The translations under genes were made by a program, and so were the position numbers. From NCBI GenBank assembly GCA_023386395.1, contig JAEWJV010000652.1:1-5763 (forward strand): a DNA stretch of 5,763 nt. The letters run 5' to 3'. The DNA comes from Bacteroidota bacterium (GTDB lineage: Bacteria > Bacteroidota > Bacteroidia > Chitinophagales > Chitinophagaceae). The notes beneath the pieces are model-generated. The model did not search any database. It was not told where the DNA came from and saw only the letters and a list, made by a program, of their open reading frames with translations. Of the stretch, positions 1 through 5,763 are shown piece after piece (positions within the stretch are counted from its first letter, which is position 1; each line of letters starts with the position of its first letter).

Positions 1-398
1 CAATAGGGCTGCGCGTAAATTTTGTTACCAATTTTAATTTTGAAGTTGTTGCCATCATCCTGTTCATTGCATGTTTTGCAAAGATTATTGGTGCAGGCAT
101 TGGCAGCCGTATGAGCGGTATGACGAAAAACGAATCTTATGCAGTGGCATTTGGAATGAATGCCCGTGGTTCGCAGGAAATTGTACTTGGCGCTCTGGCG
201 CTGCAGGCTAAAATAATTGATGAACCAATTTTTGTTGGGCTGGTAGTTATGACAGTAGTTACGATCCTGATGGCTGGTCCGTTAATGAAATATTATCTCG
301 GCAGGGAAGACAAACTGGCGGCCAGTAAAATGGCAGGTTTACAACCGCCGGGCATTGAAATTATGAAACAGCCGGAAAAGACTATTGCCGGTATTTAG
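1..398 (+). CDS. Cation:proton antiporter (Na+/H+ exchanger family), C-terminal part, cut by the window edge
   Basis: This is the 3' end of an integral membrane cation/proton exchanger gene. The open frame runs from the first complete codon at position 3 to TAG at 396-398, about 131 residues, and continues upstream outside the window, so the ATG at 111 is internal and not the start. The visible part holds the last membrane helices of a Na_H_Exchanger domain, including the conserved GMNARGSQEIVLGALALQ segment and the helix ending in AGPLMKYYL, followed by a polar cytoplasmic tail of about 32 residues. By hand alignment 73 of 99 residues match the end of the next gene, so the two are tandem paralogues. 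Only 38 bp separate them, with no terminator or promoter seen, which suggests one operon. The ion transported cannot be told from this fragment. Confidence 0.9.
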   Translation, partial: IGLRVNFVTNFNFEVVAIILFIACFAKIIGAGIGSRMSGMTKNESYAVAFGMNARGSQEIVLGALALQAKIIDEPIFVGLVVMTVVTILMAGPLMKYYLGREDKLAASKMAGLQPPGIEIMKQPEKTIAGI

Positions 399-436
399 GT
401 ATTTAAGCGTTTTATCACCATCAAACTCCGGCAACT

Positions 437-1735
437 ATGGTTTCTAAACTTAGTTCTGAGGAAGTATTGAATTTTTTAATTATTGTAAGCGTTATCCTGG
501 CTGCTGCCCGAATTCTGGGAGAAATATGCAAAAAATTAAAGCAGCCGGCGGTAATCGGGGAAATCTTTGCAGGTATATTATTAGGGCCTTCTTTATTTGG
601 AGCTTTCTTTCCAGATACTTTTCAGCATGTTTTTATATCGCAGCCACGGTCTTATGCGGCTTTCGACGGCCTCGCCAATATAGGCATCATATTACTGATG
701 TTTATTGCCGGTTTCGAAGTTGACCTGAAGCAGATACGCAAGCAGGGCAAACCAGCCGCTTCCATCAGCATACTGGGATTGATTTTTCCGTTTATACTCG
801 GCTTCGCCACCGTTTATTTTTTTTATGACAGCCTTTTTTCTTCTGCAGAAAGCAACAGGAGTATTGCCGCCATGTTCTTTGGTACCGCATTATCCATTAC
901 AGCCTTATCTGTGATTGCAAAAATTTTGCTGGACATGGATATGCTGCGTTCCAAAATCGGTAATCTTATACTCACGGCTGCCATGATCAACGATTTCCTG
1001 GGATGGATATTATTCTCGATCATTATTCAGCTAATGAATACCGGGAAGCAGGAAGGCTCCTTCACATCGGTGAGTATGGTATTGTTATACACTGCTGTGT
1101 TGCTTACAATAGGGAGATGGGTGGTTGATAAAATCCTCATGATTGCCAGCAAGTTTTTTTCAATAGGCGTGATGATAACGTTAGCCGTTTGCCTTTGTTT
1201 GTTAAGTGCTGTTCTCACTGAATTTCTCGGCGTTCGTGGCATATTCGGGGCTTTTATAATGGGTGTTGCTGTTGGCGATTCAAAATTCTTTCCTGAAAAA
1301 CTCCAGCAGATATTGCACCAGTTCGTCATTAATATTATTGCGCCGTTATTTTTTGCTTCCATAGGCTTACGGGTAAACTTTATTGCCAATTTTAATATTG
1401 AAATAATTTTAATAACGGTGCTTATTGCCAGTTTTGCTAAAATTATTGGTTCCGGAATTGGAGGACGGTTGAGCGGCCTTTCTAAAAATGAATCGAATAT
1501 TATTGCCTTTGGCATGAATGCCCGTGGTTCGCAGGAAATTGTATTGGGCGCCCTTGCATTGCAGGCCAAAATTATTGATGAACAGGTTTTTGTGGCTTTG
1601 ATCGTAATGACGATAGTGAGCATTTTAATCGCCGGCCCTGCCATGAAATATTATCTTAACAAGGAAATTGCAGAAAAAAAACTTACAGAACCGCAGGTTG
1701 CCGTTGCTGCAGCAGAGGGTAAAGTTGCCGGTTGA
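437..1735 (+). CDS. Cation:proton antiporter (CPA2-like, Na_H_Exchanger domain), complete
   Basis: Predicted inner-membrane antiporter of 432 residues exchanging a monovalent cation (Na+ or K+) for protons. The protein is almost wholly hydrophobic, with roughly 12-13 membrane segments between residues 10 and 405. Family landmarks are QPAVIGEIFAGILLGPS at 36-52, GFEVDLKQIRKQGK at 92-105, the unwound-helix motif ALSITALSVIAKIL at 151-164, the ion-site segment AAMINDFLGW at 181-190 with Asn185-Asp186, and NARGSQE at 361-367. A cytoplasmic tail of about 25 residues follows; there is no TrkA-N or other regulatory domain, unlike KefB/KefC, and the length is that of the short CPA2 form. The ATG at 437 gives a complete first helix; no Shine-Dalgarno site precedes it, as is usual in Bacteroidota. 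It is a tandem paralogue of the upstream partial gene and probably cotranscribed with it. The Asn-Asp pair where many CPA2 members have Asp-Asp is notable. The cation cannot be assigned from sequence alone. Confidence 0.92.
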   Translation: MVSKLSSEEVLNFLIIVSVILAAARILGEICKKLKQPAVIGEIFAGILLGPSLFGAFFPDTFQHVFISQPRSYAAFDGLANIGIILLMFIAGFEVDLKQIRKQGKPAASISILGLIFPFILGFATVYFFYDSLFSSAESNRSIAAMFFGTALSITALSVIAKILLDMDMLRSKIGNLILTAAMINDFLGWILFSIIIQLMNTGKQEGSFTSVSMVLLYTAVLLTIGRWVVDKILMIASKFFSIGVMITLAVCLCLLSAVLTEFLGVRGIFGAFIMGVAVGDSKFFPEKLQQILHQFVINIIAPLFFASIGLRVNFIANFNIEIILITVLIASFAKIIGSGIGGRLSGLSKNESNIIAFGMNARGSQEIVLGALALQAKIIDEQVFVALIVMTIVSILIAGPAMKYYLNKEIAEKKLTEPQVAVAAAEGKVAG

Positions 1736-1753
1736 TGGCAGATACAAATATCA

Positions 1754-1785
1754 TTTGGTAATAAATCCTGACCGGCTTATCTTTG
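1754..1785 (+). promoter_or_regulatory. Bacteroidota-type sigma promoter for the L31 gene
   Basis: TTTG at 1754-1757 and TATCTTTG at 1778-1785 are separated by 20 nt. This matches exactly the -33/-7 consensus known for the primary sigma factor of Bacteroides and Flavobacterium relatives (TTTG, 19-21 nt, TAnnTTTG). Transcription would start near 1790 and give a leader of about 40-45 nt before the L31 start codon. It lies in the 98-bp gap after the antiporter gene, where no terminator is visible, so read-through from upstream may add to expression. Promoter activity is inferred from the match. Confidence 0.75.
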
Positions 1786-1804
1786 CGCTCCTTTAAATTT
1801 AAAA

Positions 1805-1820
1805 TACGGCAAAATCCGTA
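1805..1820 (+). promoter_or_regulatory. Small hairpin in the L31 mRNA leader
   Basis: TACGG at 1805-1809 pairs perfectly with CCGTA at 1816-1820 around a 6-nt loop (CAAAAT). The right arm ends 13 nt before the ATG, next to the ribosome-binding region. Leaders of ribosomal protein genes often carry autoregulatory structures, but a 5-bp stem can arise by chance, so a regulatory role is only a suggestion. Confidence 0.3.
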
Positions 1821-1833
1821 GAAAATTATAGTT

Positions 1834-2085
1834 ATGAAAAAAGATATTCATCCAAAAACATACAAGCAGGTAGTGTTTAAAGACATGAGTAACGGTTACA
1901 GTTTTTTAAGCCGTTCAACAGCTTCTTCCAAAGAAACTGTTAAGTGGGAAGATGGAAACGAATACCCGCTTATAAAACTTGAAATTTCGAATACGTCGCA
2001 TCCTTTCTATACAGGTAAAAATGTATTGGTTGATACAGCCGGACGTATCGACAAATTCCGCAAGCGTTACGAAAAGAAAAAATAA
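1834..2085 (+). CDS. rpmE2: 50S ribosomal protein bL31, type B (zinc-independent)
   Basis: Structural protein of the large ribosomal subunit, part of a bridge between the subunits near the central protuberance. The 83-residue product starts [17 protein letters not shown] and has the conserved block SHPFYTGK at 55-62 and a basic C terminus ending in KYEKKK-like residues (RYEKKK). It has no cysteine at all, so it lacks the four-cysteine zinc site of type A L31, and its length is typical of type B. The ATG at 1834 gives the canonical N terminus; no Shine-Dalgarno site is seen. The gene has its own consensus promoter upstream and a strong terminator downstream, so it is probably mainly a single-gene transcript. 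In many bacteria type B L31 is a zinc-starvation paralogue under Zur; I see no clear Zur box, and in this phylum it may be the only L31, which cannot be settled from this window. Confidence 0.97.
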   Translation: MKKDIHPKTYKQVVFKDMSNGYSFLSRSTASSKETVKWEDGNEYPLIKLEISNTSHPFYTGKNVLVDTAGRIDKFRKRYEKKK

Positions 2086-2092
2086 AAAGTTC

Positions 2093-2126
2093 AAATCCCT
2101 CCGGCAAAACGGGGGGATTTTTGTTT
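2093..2126 (+). terminator. Intrinsic terminator after the L31 gene
   Basis: An 11-bp stem pairs AAATCCCTCCG (2093-2103) with CGGGGGGATTT (2110-2120), with one T-G wobble, around a 6-nt loop GCAAAA. It starts 8 nt after the L31 stop codon and the right arm runs into a T-rich tail, TTTTTGTTT, ending at 2126. It is a strong Rho-independent terminator that separates the L31 unit from serA. Confidence 0.9.
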
Positions 2127-2163
2127 AGATCAATCCTTCCCGCTAAAAATGTTTTACAGGATT

Positions 2164-2171
2164 TATTTTTG
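2164..2171 (+). promoter_or_regulatory. Possible -7 promoter element for serA
   Basis: TATTTTTG fits the Bacteroidota -7 consensus TAnnTTTG. No TTTG lies at the expected distance upstream (about 2139-2144 reads CCGCT), so only half the promoter is present. Some promoter is expected here because a strong terminator ends just upstream. If this element is used, the leader would be only about 10-14 nt and would barely contain the ribosome-binding site. Confidence 0.4.
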
Positions 2172-2172
2172 C

Positions 2173-2177
2173 AGGAG
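2173..2177 (+). promoter_or_regulatory. Shine-Dalgarno site of serA
   Basis: AGGAG lies 11 nt before the ATG at 2189. It is the only clear Shine-Dalgarno match before a gene in this window, where other starts follow the A/T-rich, Shine-Dalgarno-free pattern common in Bacteroidota. It supports the chosen start. Confidence 0.5.
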
Positions 2178-2188
2178 AGCAAACAATT

Positions 2189-3421
2189 ATGAGCAAGATT
2201 ACTTCTTATCCCAAAGAAAAAATTAATATTCTTTTTCTGGAAAACATCAGTGACAAAGCTGTTGATCTTTTTAAAAGGAATGATTATGTGAATGTAAAAA
2301 AGCTGGGCGGCGCTTTGTCTGAAGATGAGCTGATAAAGCAAATTGCCAATGTGCATCTTTTGGGCATCCGCTCAAAAACACATATAAGCGATAAAGTTTT
2401 AAACGCCGCTAAAAAGCTGCAGGCAATTGGTTGCTTTTGCATTGGCGTAAACCAGGTTGATTTGGAAGCCGCCACTAAACATGGCGTTGCGGTTTTTAAT
2501 GCGCCGTACAGCAATACCCGCAGCGTGGCCGAACTGGTAATTGGCTTAAGCATCATGCTTATTCGCCGCATACCCGATAAAAACAAGGCAGCACACGAAG
2601 GCATATGGATGAAAGATGCAAAAGGCAGTTATGAACTGCGTGGTAAAACGCTTGGTATTATCGGCTACGGTAATATCGGTTCACAGGTAAGCGTGCTGGC
2701 AGAAGCGCTTGGAATGAAAGTGATCTTTTATGATGTTGAAACGAAGCTTCCGCTTGGGAATGCCCATGCCGCTAAAAGCCTGAAAGACCTGCTGGGCCAG
2801 GCAGATATAGTTTCACTGCATGTGCCGGAAGTGGAACAAACGAAAAACATTATCAATAAAAATACGCTCAGGCATTTTAAAAAAGGAGCGATACTCATAA
2901 ATTATGCAAGGGGAACTGTTGTTGAAATACCGGCATTGGCAAAAGCCTTACAGGAAGGTTTATTAAGTGGTGCAGCTATTGATGTGTTTCCTGTGGAGCC
3001 GAAAAAGAACGGCGATAAATTATCTACCCCATTGCAAAACTTGCCTAATGTAATTCTTACTCCACATATTGGCGGCTCAACTGAAGAAGCACAACAAAAT
3101 ATTGGCGATGATGTGAGCATTAAACTTTTCAATTATCTGGAAAATGGCGTTACCAATGGCTCTCATACGGTGCCTGCCATAGGCCTGCCGCCGGTTGAGG
3201 GAGCTCACCGCATCCTGCATATTCATAACAATGTGCCCGGTGTTTTAAGCGCCATCAATACACAGCTTTCCAATCATAACATCAACATCGTGGGTCAATA
3301 TTTAAAAACAAATGATGAGATAGGTTATGTTGTGCTTGATGTGGATAAACGCCTTTCCAAACAGGCAATGGAATTATTGAAAGATGTAAAGGAAACCATT
3401 AAAGTAAGGGTGCTGTATTAA
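2189..3421 (+). CDS. serA: D-3-phosphoglycerate dehydrogenase with ACT domain
   Basis: Cytoplasmic enzyme that oxidises 3-phosphoglycerate to 3-phosphohydroxypyruvate with NAD+, the first step of serine biosynthesis. The 410-residue length equals that of E. coli SerA and the two align along their whole length from memory. The substrate-binding domain covers about residues 10-110 and 305-330, the Rossmann domain about 111-300, and a C-terminal ACT domain about 338-410. Visible motifs are the nucleotide loop GYGNIG at 159-164, Asp182 for the NAD ribose, and catalytic Arg241 (ARGTVVE), Glu270 (FPVEP) and His293 (TPHIGGS). Residues matching the E. coli serine-binding site are kept in the ACT domain (His346, Asn348, Asn366), so feedback inhibition by serine is likely. 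The gene stands alone between a terminator and a converging gene; serB and serC are not in this window. Confidence 0.97.
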   Translation: MSKITSYPKEKINILFLENISDKAVDLFKRNDYVNVKKLGGALSEDELIKQIANVHLLGIRSKTHISDKVLNAAKKLQAIGCFCIGVNQVDLEAATKHGVAVFNAPYSNTRSVAELVIGLSIMLIRRIPDKNKAAHEGIWMKDAKGSYELRGKTLGIIGYGNIGSQVSVLAEALGMKVIFYDVETKLPLGNAHAAKSLKDLLGQADIVSLHVPEVEQTKNIINKNTLRHFKKGAILINYARGTVVEIPALAKALQEGLLSGAAIDVFPVEPKKNGDKLSTPLQNLPNVILTPHIGGSTEEAQQNIGDDVSIKLFNYLENGVTNGSHTVPAIGLPPVEGAHRILHIHNNVPGVLSAINTQLSNHNINIVGQYLKTNDEIGYVVLDVDKRLSKQAMELLKDVKETIKVRVLY

Positions 3422-3432
3422 TTGTTTCAATA

Positions 3433-3462
3433 AAATAAAGCTATAACAGCAGTTCTTTATTT
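3433..3462. terminator. Possible weak bidirectional terminator between serA and the phosphatase gene
   Basis: AAATAAAG (3433-3440) is the perfect inverse of CTTTATTT (3455-3462). An inner AAC/GTT pair (3445-3447 with 3452-3454) could extend the stem. It sits at the junction of two converging genes whose stop codons are 19 bp apart and overlaps the phosphatase 3' end. On the minus strand it is followed by a T-rich run. The stem is A+T-rich and weak, so it may be chance. Confidence 0.3.
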
Positions 3463-4181
3463 CTGATATTAATGCCTTCAAAAAATTTATAAAAGCTTTT
3501 CCTGGATGCAATATCTTTCAGGCTGTTCAGGTGGTTTTCGTGGTGCATATCCGTTCCCACCAAACTAACCATGTTTTTCTTCAGAAGGTTTTGCGCTGTT
3601 TTCTTTGGCCCTTCGCCGTAATAGCCCAGCAATGATAAAATGTTTATCTGCAAATAACAGCCAAGGTCAATAAAACGCTGGAAGGTCTCAATATTACCTG
3701 CGTAATAATTATAACGTTCCGGATGAGCAAGTACAGGCTGAAAACCTTTAAGCTTAAGCTGGAAAATAGCGCTTTCAATATTATTGGAAGCTGCTACATA
3801 CGACATCTCGATAAGAATGAGGTTCTTTCCAAACGTAAGTAATGGCTGGCCTTCTACAACATGGTTCTCAAAGTCAAGATCAACCATATATTCGGCTGCA
3901 GCCTTCACCTGTATATCAATATTATTTTCCTGCAAAGCGGCGCGAACCAATTCAAGTTTTGGTAAAATGGTTGCAGGCGAGTTGGGATAAACTTCGGCCA
4001 AAATATGCGGCGTACAAATAAGCTTTTTATAACCCATTTGCTGCAACTGCCGTATATAATTTACCGTTTGCTCAATTGTCTGCAGGCCATCATCAAGGCC
4101 TGGCAATAAATGCGAATGCATATCTGCACCAATAAAGGAAAGATCGGGCGTTGTTCTTTTAGTACCAAACAATGAAAACAT
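3441..4181 (-). CDS. PHP-domain protein-tyrosine phosphatase, CpsB/CapC/YwqE family
   Basis: Probable metal-dependent phosphatase; characterised relatives dephosphorylate the bacterial tyrosine kinases that control capsule and exopolysaccharide chain length and export. The 246-residue length fits the family. Metal-site motifs appear in order: DMHSHLLPGLDDG at 20-32 (His22, His24, Asp30/31), CTPH with His59, AAEYMVD with Glu97, the family signature LAHPERY at 151-157 (His153, Glu155, Arg156), and GTDMHH at 209-214 (Asp211, His213). The predicted metal ligands are all present, so it should be active; no signal peptide or membrane segment is seen, indicating the cytoplasm. The start at 4181 precedes the first motif by 19 residues and lacks a Shine-Dalgarno site. 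It follows the UpxY-like gene after 38 bp on the same strand, so the two are probably cotranscribed. Such proteins are sometimes mislabelled histidinol phosphatases, but the LAHPERY signature favours CpsB. No partner kinase gene is visible. Confidence 0.88.
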   Translation of the reverse strand: MFSLFGTKRTTPDLSFIGADMHSHLLPGLDDGLQTIEQTVNYIRQLQQMGYKKLICTPHILAEVYPNSPATILPKLELVRAALQENNIDIQVKAAAEYMVDLDFENHVVEGQPLLTFGKNLILIEMSYVAASNNIESAIFQLKLKGFQPVLAHPERYNYYAGNIETFQRFIDLGCYLQINILSLLGYYGEGPKKTAQNLLKKNMVSLVGTDMHHENHLNSLKDIASRKSFYKFFEGINIRNKELLL

Positions 4182-4219
4182 GGGCGAATTTAAGTTATGA
4201 GTGCGTCATATTATCATCA

Positions 4220-4738
4220 TCATAATGCGTTTTTAAGATGAAGATGTTCTATGGGGAATTCAACAACCAAAACCTGTTCAAGGCTTTCGAGGCGCACATA
4301 CACCTTTTTATTCCCGCCTTTTAAAACGGTGCCTTCCGCATCCATAAAAACGCCTTTACGAATAACCACTTTATTATTTGTATTAAACTGTCGCAGGTTT
4401 TCTACCGTTATGTGCGCATCTTTTTCGAGCAGGTACAGCTTTATCAGTTCTATTTCTTCATCACGTATAACCGCAGGTTTTTTTAAATAATGAACAAATT
4501 GCACTGCTCCATCGGTTGACAATACTTTTATTCTTTCATCATCGGTTATATGCACAAATACATACGATTTAAACAGCGGGTCTTCTATAATTTTTTTCCG
4601 GTCGCTCCACTGGCTCACTTTTTTTTGTACGGGGCACCAGCTTTCAACGCCTTTCTCCAGCAATTTGCTGTTTACTTTCTTTTCCCAGCGGGGCTTGGTG
4701 TAGATGGCAAACCATTTTTTACCGCTCTTATTTTCCAT
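4220..4738 (-). CDS. UpxY-family transcription antiterminator (NusG-like)
   Basis: A 172-residue NusG paralogue predicted to bind RNA polymerase and help it read through termination or pause sites, typically in long polysaccharide operons. The NusG N-terminal domain covers about residues 8-105: KKWFAIYTKPRWEKKV at 7-22, WCPVQKK at 34-40 and PLFKSYVFVHI at 54-64, which matches the PLFPGYVFV-like signature. A KOW-type C-terminal domain lies about 121-165, with VVIRKGVFMDAEGTV at 124-138. It lacks the extended length of many housekeeping NusG proteins and lies outside any ribosomal-protein or secE context, which favours a specialised UpxY/RfaH-like paralogue. The ATG at 4738 gives the expected N terminus; there is no Shine-Dalgarno site. 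The only gene downstream on this strand is the CpsB-like phosphatase, which also points to surface polysaccharide control, but no biosynthesis genes follow. Family assignment is firm; its target operon is unknown. Confidence 0.88.
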   Translation of the reverse strand: MENKSGKKWFAIYTKPRWEKKVNSKLLEKGVESWCPVQKKVSQWSDRKKIIEDPLFKSYVFVHITDDERIKVLSTDGAVQFVHYLKKPAVIRDEEIELIKLYLLEKDAHITVENLRQFNTNNKVVIRKGVFMDAEGTVLKGGNKKVYVRLESLEQVLVVEFPIEHLHLKNAL

Positions 4739-4766
4739 GGTAAAATTTCATAGTGTGAGATTTCCC

Positions 4767-4806
4767 AAAATAATAAGGGCATCTTTAAAATAAAAGAATG
4801 CCCTTA
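4767..4806 (-). terminator. Intrinsic terminator of the prc-like gene
   Basis: Read on the minus strand, TAAGGGCAT (4806-4798) pairs perfectly with ATGCCCTTA (4782-4774), a 9-bp stem. An inner CTTT/AAAG pair (with one bulged A) closes a 6-nt loop. The right arm leads into TTATTTT at 4773-4767. It begins 14 nt after the protease stop codon, as expected for its terminator. It also lies 35 bp upstream of the antiterminator gene on the same strand, so read-through here would control how much the protease promoter feeds that gene. Confidence 0.75.
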
Positions 4807-4820
4807 CTAAACTAATAAAA

Positions 4821-5763
4821 TCAGTGCGCTTTATTAATATCGTTAATTACGTTTACCGTTTCATTTATGTAAATATCTTTCTGCACATTCTTCAGCCATT
4901 GCAAGTACCTCCCACCTTTTGCACTGTCGGTATTGCTGTAATATTTTGCACTGTCTGCCGAAACCGGCTGAATATTCATGGCTGTTGATAACCGGAACAG
5001 GCTGTCATCCTGTTTAACCGTATTTCTAAGAAGACTTTGCTGTTTCTGGTATTCGGTAAGATTGAGGCTGTAATCCCTATCTGCATTTTCTTTCAGCCAC
5101 AATGCATTTTTTGCCAATGCATTAAATGCCGGGTTTGCCTGTATGCGGCTTTTGGCTTCCGTTTCAACTGCATCCCAGTTTATGCCGGTGTTAAATTCTG
5201 TATAATCAGCTTTTGGTAACTGGTCCCAGGCAAGCGCTGTTGGCTGGTCTCTTTCGCGGATTTTTAAATAATCGTAAGGATCAGGCATTGCAATATCGGG
5301 CGACACGCCTTTTAACTGTGTAGAGCCGCCATTTATACGATAGAATTTTTCGAACGTAAGCTTAAGCGTTCCATATTCTGTTTGCCCGCTAAACAAATCA
5401 AGCGGTTTGCCCAGCGGCATTGTGCGCTGCACCGTTCCCTTGCCATAAGTATCGGAGCCTACAATTATGCCGCGTTTATAATCCTGGATAGCGGCGGCAA
5501 AGATTTCAGATGCTGATGCACTGAATTCGTTTACCATTACCGCCAGTGGGCCTGTATATAAAACTGAAGTATCGTTGTCAGGCAAAATAGCCGGTTTGCC
5601 ATTACGGTCTTTTACCTGCACCACGGGACCGCTTTTTATAAACAAGCCAACCATATTTACAACTTCAGGAAGTGAGCCGCCGCCATTGTTACGCAGGTCG
5701 AGAATTATGCCCTGCACATTTTCTTTTTCAAGTTTTATGATCTCGTTGGCCACATCCTGTGAG
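4821..5763 (-). CDS. prc: Carboxy-terminal processing (tail-specific) protease, Prc/Tsp-like, S41A; 5' end outside the window
   Basis: 3' part of a periplasmic serine protease gene that degrades or trims proteins from their C termini. About 313 residues are visible; the frame stays open to the right edge (SQDVANEI...), so the GTG at 5753 is internal and the start lies outside. The S41 core carries DLRNNGGGSLPE, then EFSASASEIFAAAIQDY and GSDTYGKGTVQR. The Ser (codon 5516-5514), Asp (5483-5481) and Lys (5441-5439) have the same spacing (11 and 25 residues) as the Ser430/Asp441/Lys455 set of E. coli Prc, so it should be active. KFYRINGGSTQLKGVSPDI follows, then a Prc-type C-terminal domain of about 150 residues ending in a block resembling the E. 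coli Prc end (INETVNVINDINKAH). This long tail separates it from the shorter CtpA proteases. PDZ domain and signal peptide would be in the missing part. A terminator follows the stop codon. Confidence 0.93.
   Translation of the reverse strand, partial: SQDVANEIIKLEKENVQGIILDLRNNGGGSLPEVVNMVGLFIKSGPVVQVKDRNGKPAILPDNDTSVLYTGPLAVMVNEFSASASEIFAAAIQDYKRGIIVGSDTYGKGTVQRTMPLGKPLDLFSGQTEYGTLKLTFEKFYRINGGSTQLKGVSPDIAMPDPYDYLKIRERDQPTALAWDQLPKADYTEFNTGINWDAVETEAKSRIQANPAFNALAKNALWLKENADRDYSLNLTEYQKQQSLLRNTVKQDDSLFRLSTAMNIQPVSADSAKYYSNTDSAKGGRYLQWLKNVQKDIYINETVNVINDINKAH

Noticed and set aside
111..113. ATG as the start of a small 95-residue protein
   Set aside because: The same frame is open to the left edge and aligns with the second antiporter upstream of this ATG, so it is an internal methionine of a truncated view.
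1027..1644. A 205-codon open frame on the minus strand inside the antiporter gene
   Set aside because: It lies wholly antisense to a clearly recognisable membrane transporter and its translation shows no family motif; it is a shadow frame.
1970..2356. Minus-strand open frame of 128 codons across the L31 terminator and serA start
   Set aside because: It overlaps two well-supported genes and a terminator on the other strand and resembles no known protein.
3441..4181. Histidinol-phosphatase (HisK-type) assignment for the PHP protein
   Set aside because: The LAHPERY signature, the length near 246 and the UpxY-like neighbour fit the CpsB/YwqE tyrosine phosphatases better, and no histidine genes are nearby.
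4205..4225. Short ATC trinucleotide run between the two minus-strand regulatory genes
   Set aside because: Only about three repeat units; too short to count as a microsatellite or phase-variation tract.
5751..5753. GTG as the start codon of the protease gene
   Set aside because: The frame stays open upstream to the window edge, and the S41 family has PDZ and N-terminal regions before this point, so it is an internal valine codon.

Overview
The window looks like chromosomal DNA from a member of the Bacteroidota, most likely a Chitinophagaceae-like organism; the family placement is inference. Supporting signs are a textbook Bacteroidota promoter (TTTG, 20-nt spacer, TATCTTTG) before the L31 gene, a near absence of Shine-Dalgarno sites, moderate A+T content, an UpxY-type NusG paralogue, and a Prc-type tail-specific protease. 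It is densely coding, with no gene-free stretch over about 100 bp. No tRNA, rRNA, CRISPR array or insertion sequence was seen.

Left part, plus strand: the 3' end of one cation:proton antiporter gene is followed after 38 bp by a complete paralogous antiporter (432 aa), a tandem duplication. Next comes a short monocistronic-looking unit for zinc-independent (type B) ribosomal protein bL31, with its own promoter and a strong intrinsic terminator. Then comes serA, a full-length D-3-phosphoglycerate dehydrogenase with a C-terminal ACT domain, the first enzyme of serine synthesis.

Right part, minus strand: reading from the right edge, the 3' part of a prc-like periplasmic protease gene ends at a hairpin terminator. 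After it come a NusG-like UpxY-family antiterminator gene and, 38 bp on, a PHP-domain phosphatase of the CpsB/YwqE type. The last gene converges on serA with only 19 bp between stop codons.

The antiterminator and phosphatase genes both belong to families tied to surface polysaccharide production, yet the pair ends against serA and no glycosyltransferase or export gene follows. Any polysaccharide genes they serve must lie elsewhere. The rest is ordinary housekeeping content. I see no convincing new multi-gene system; the points most worth a second look are the orphan UpxY-phosphatase pair, the tandem antiporters with an Asn-Asp ion-site motif, and the structured leader of the L31 gene.
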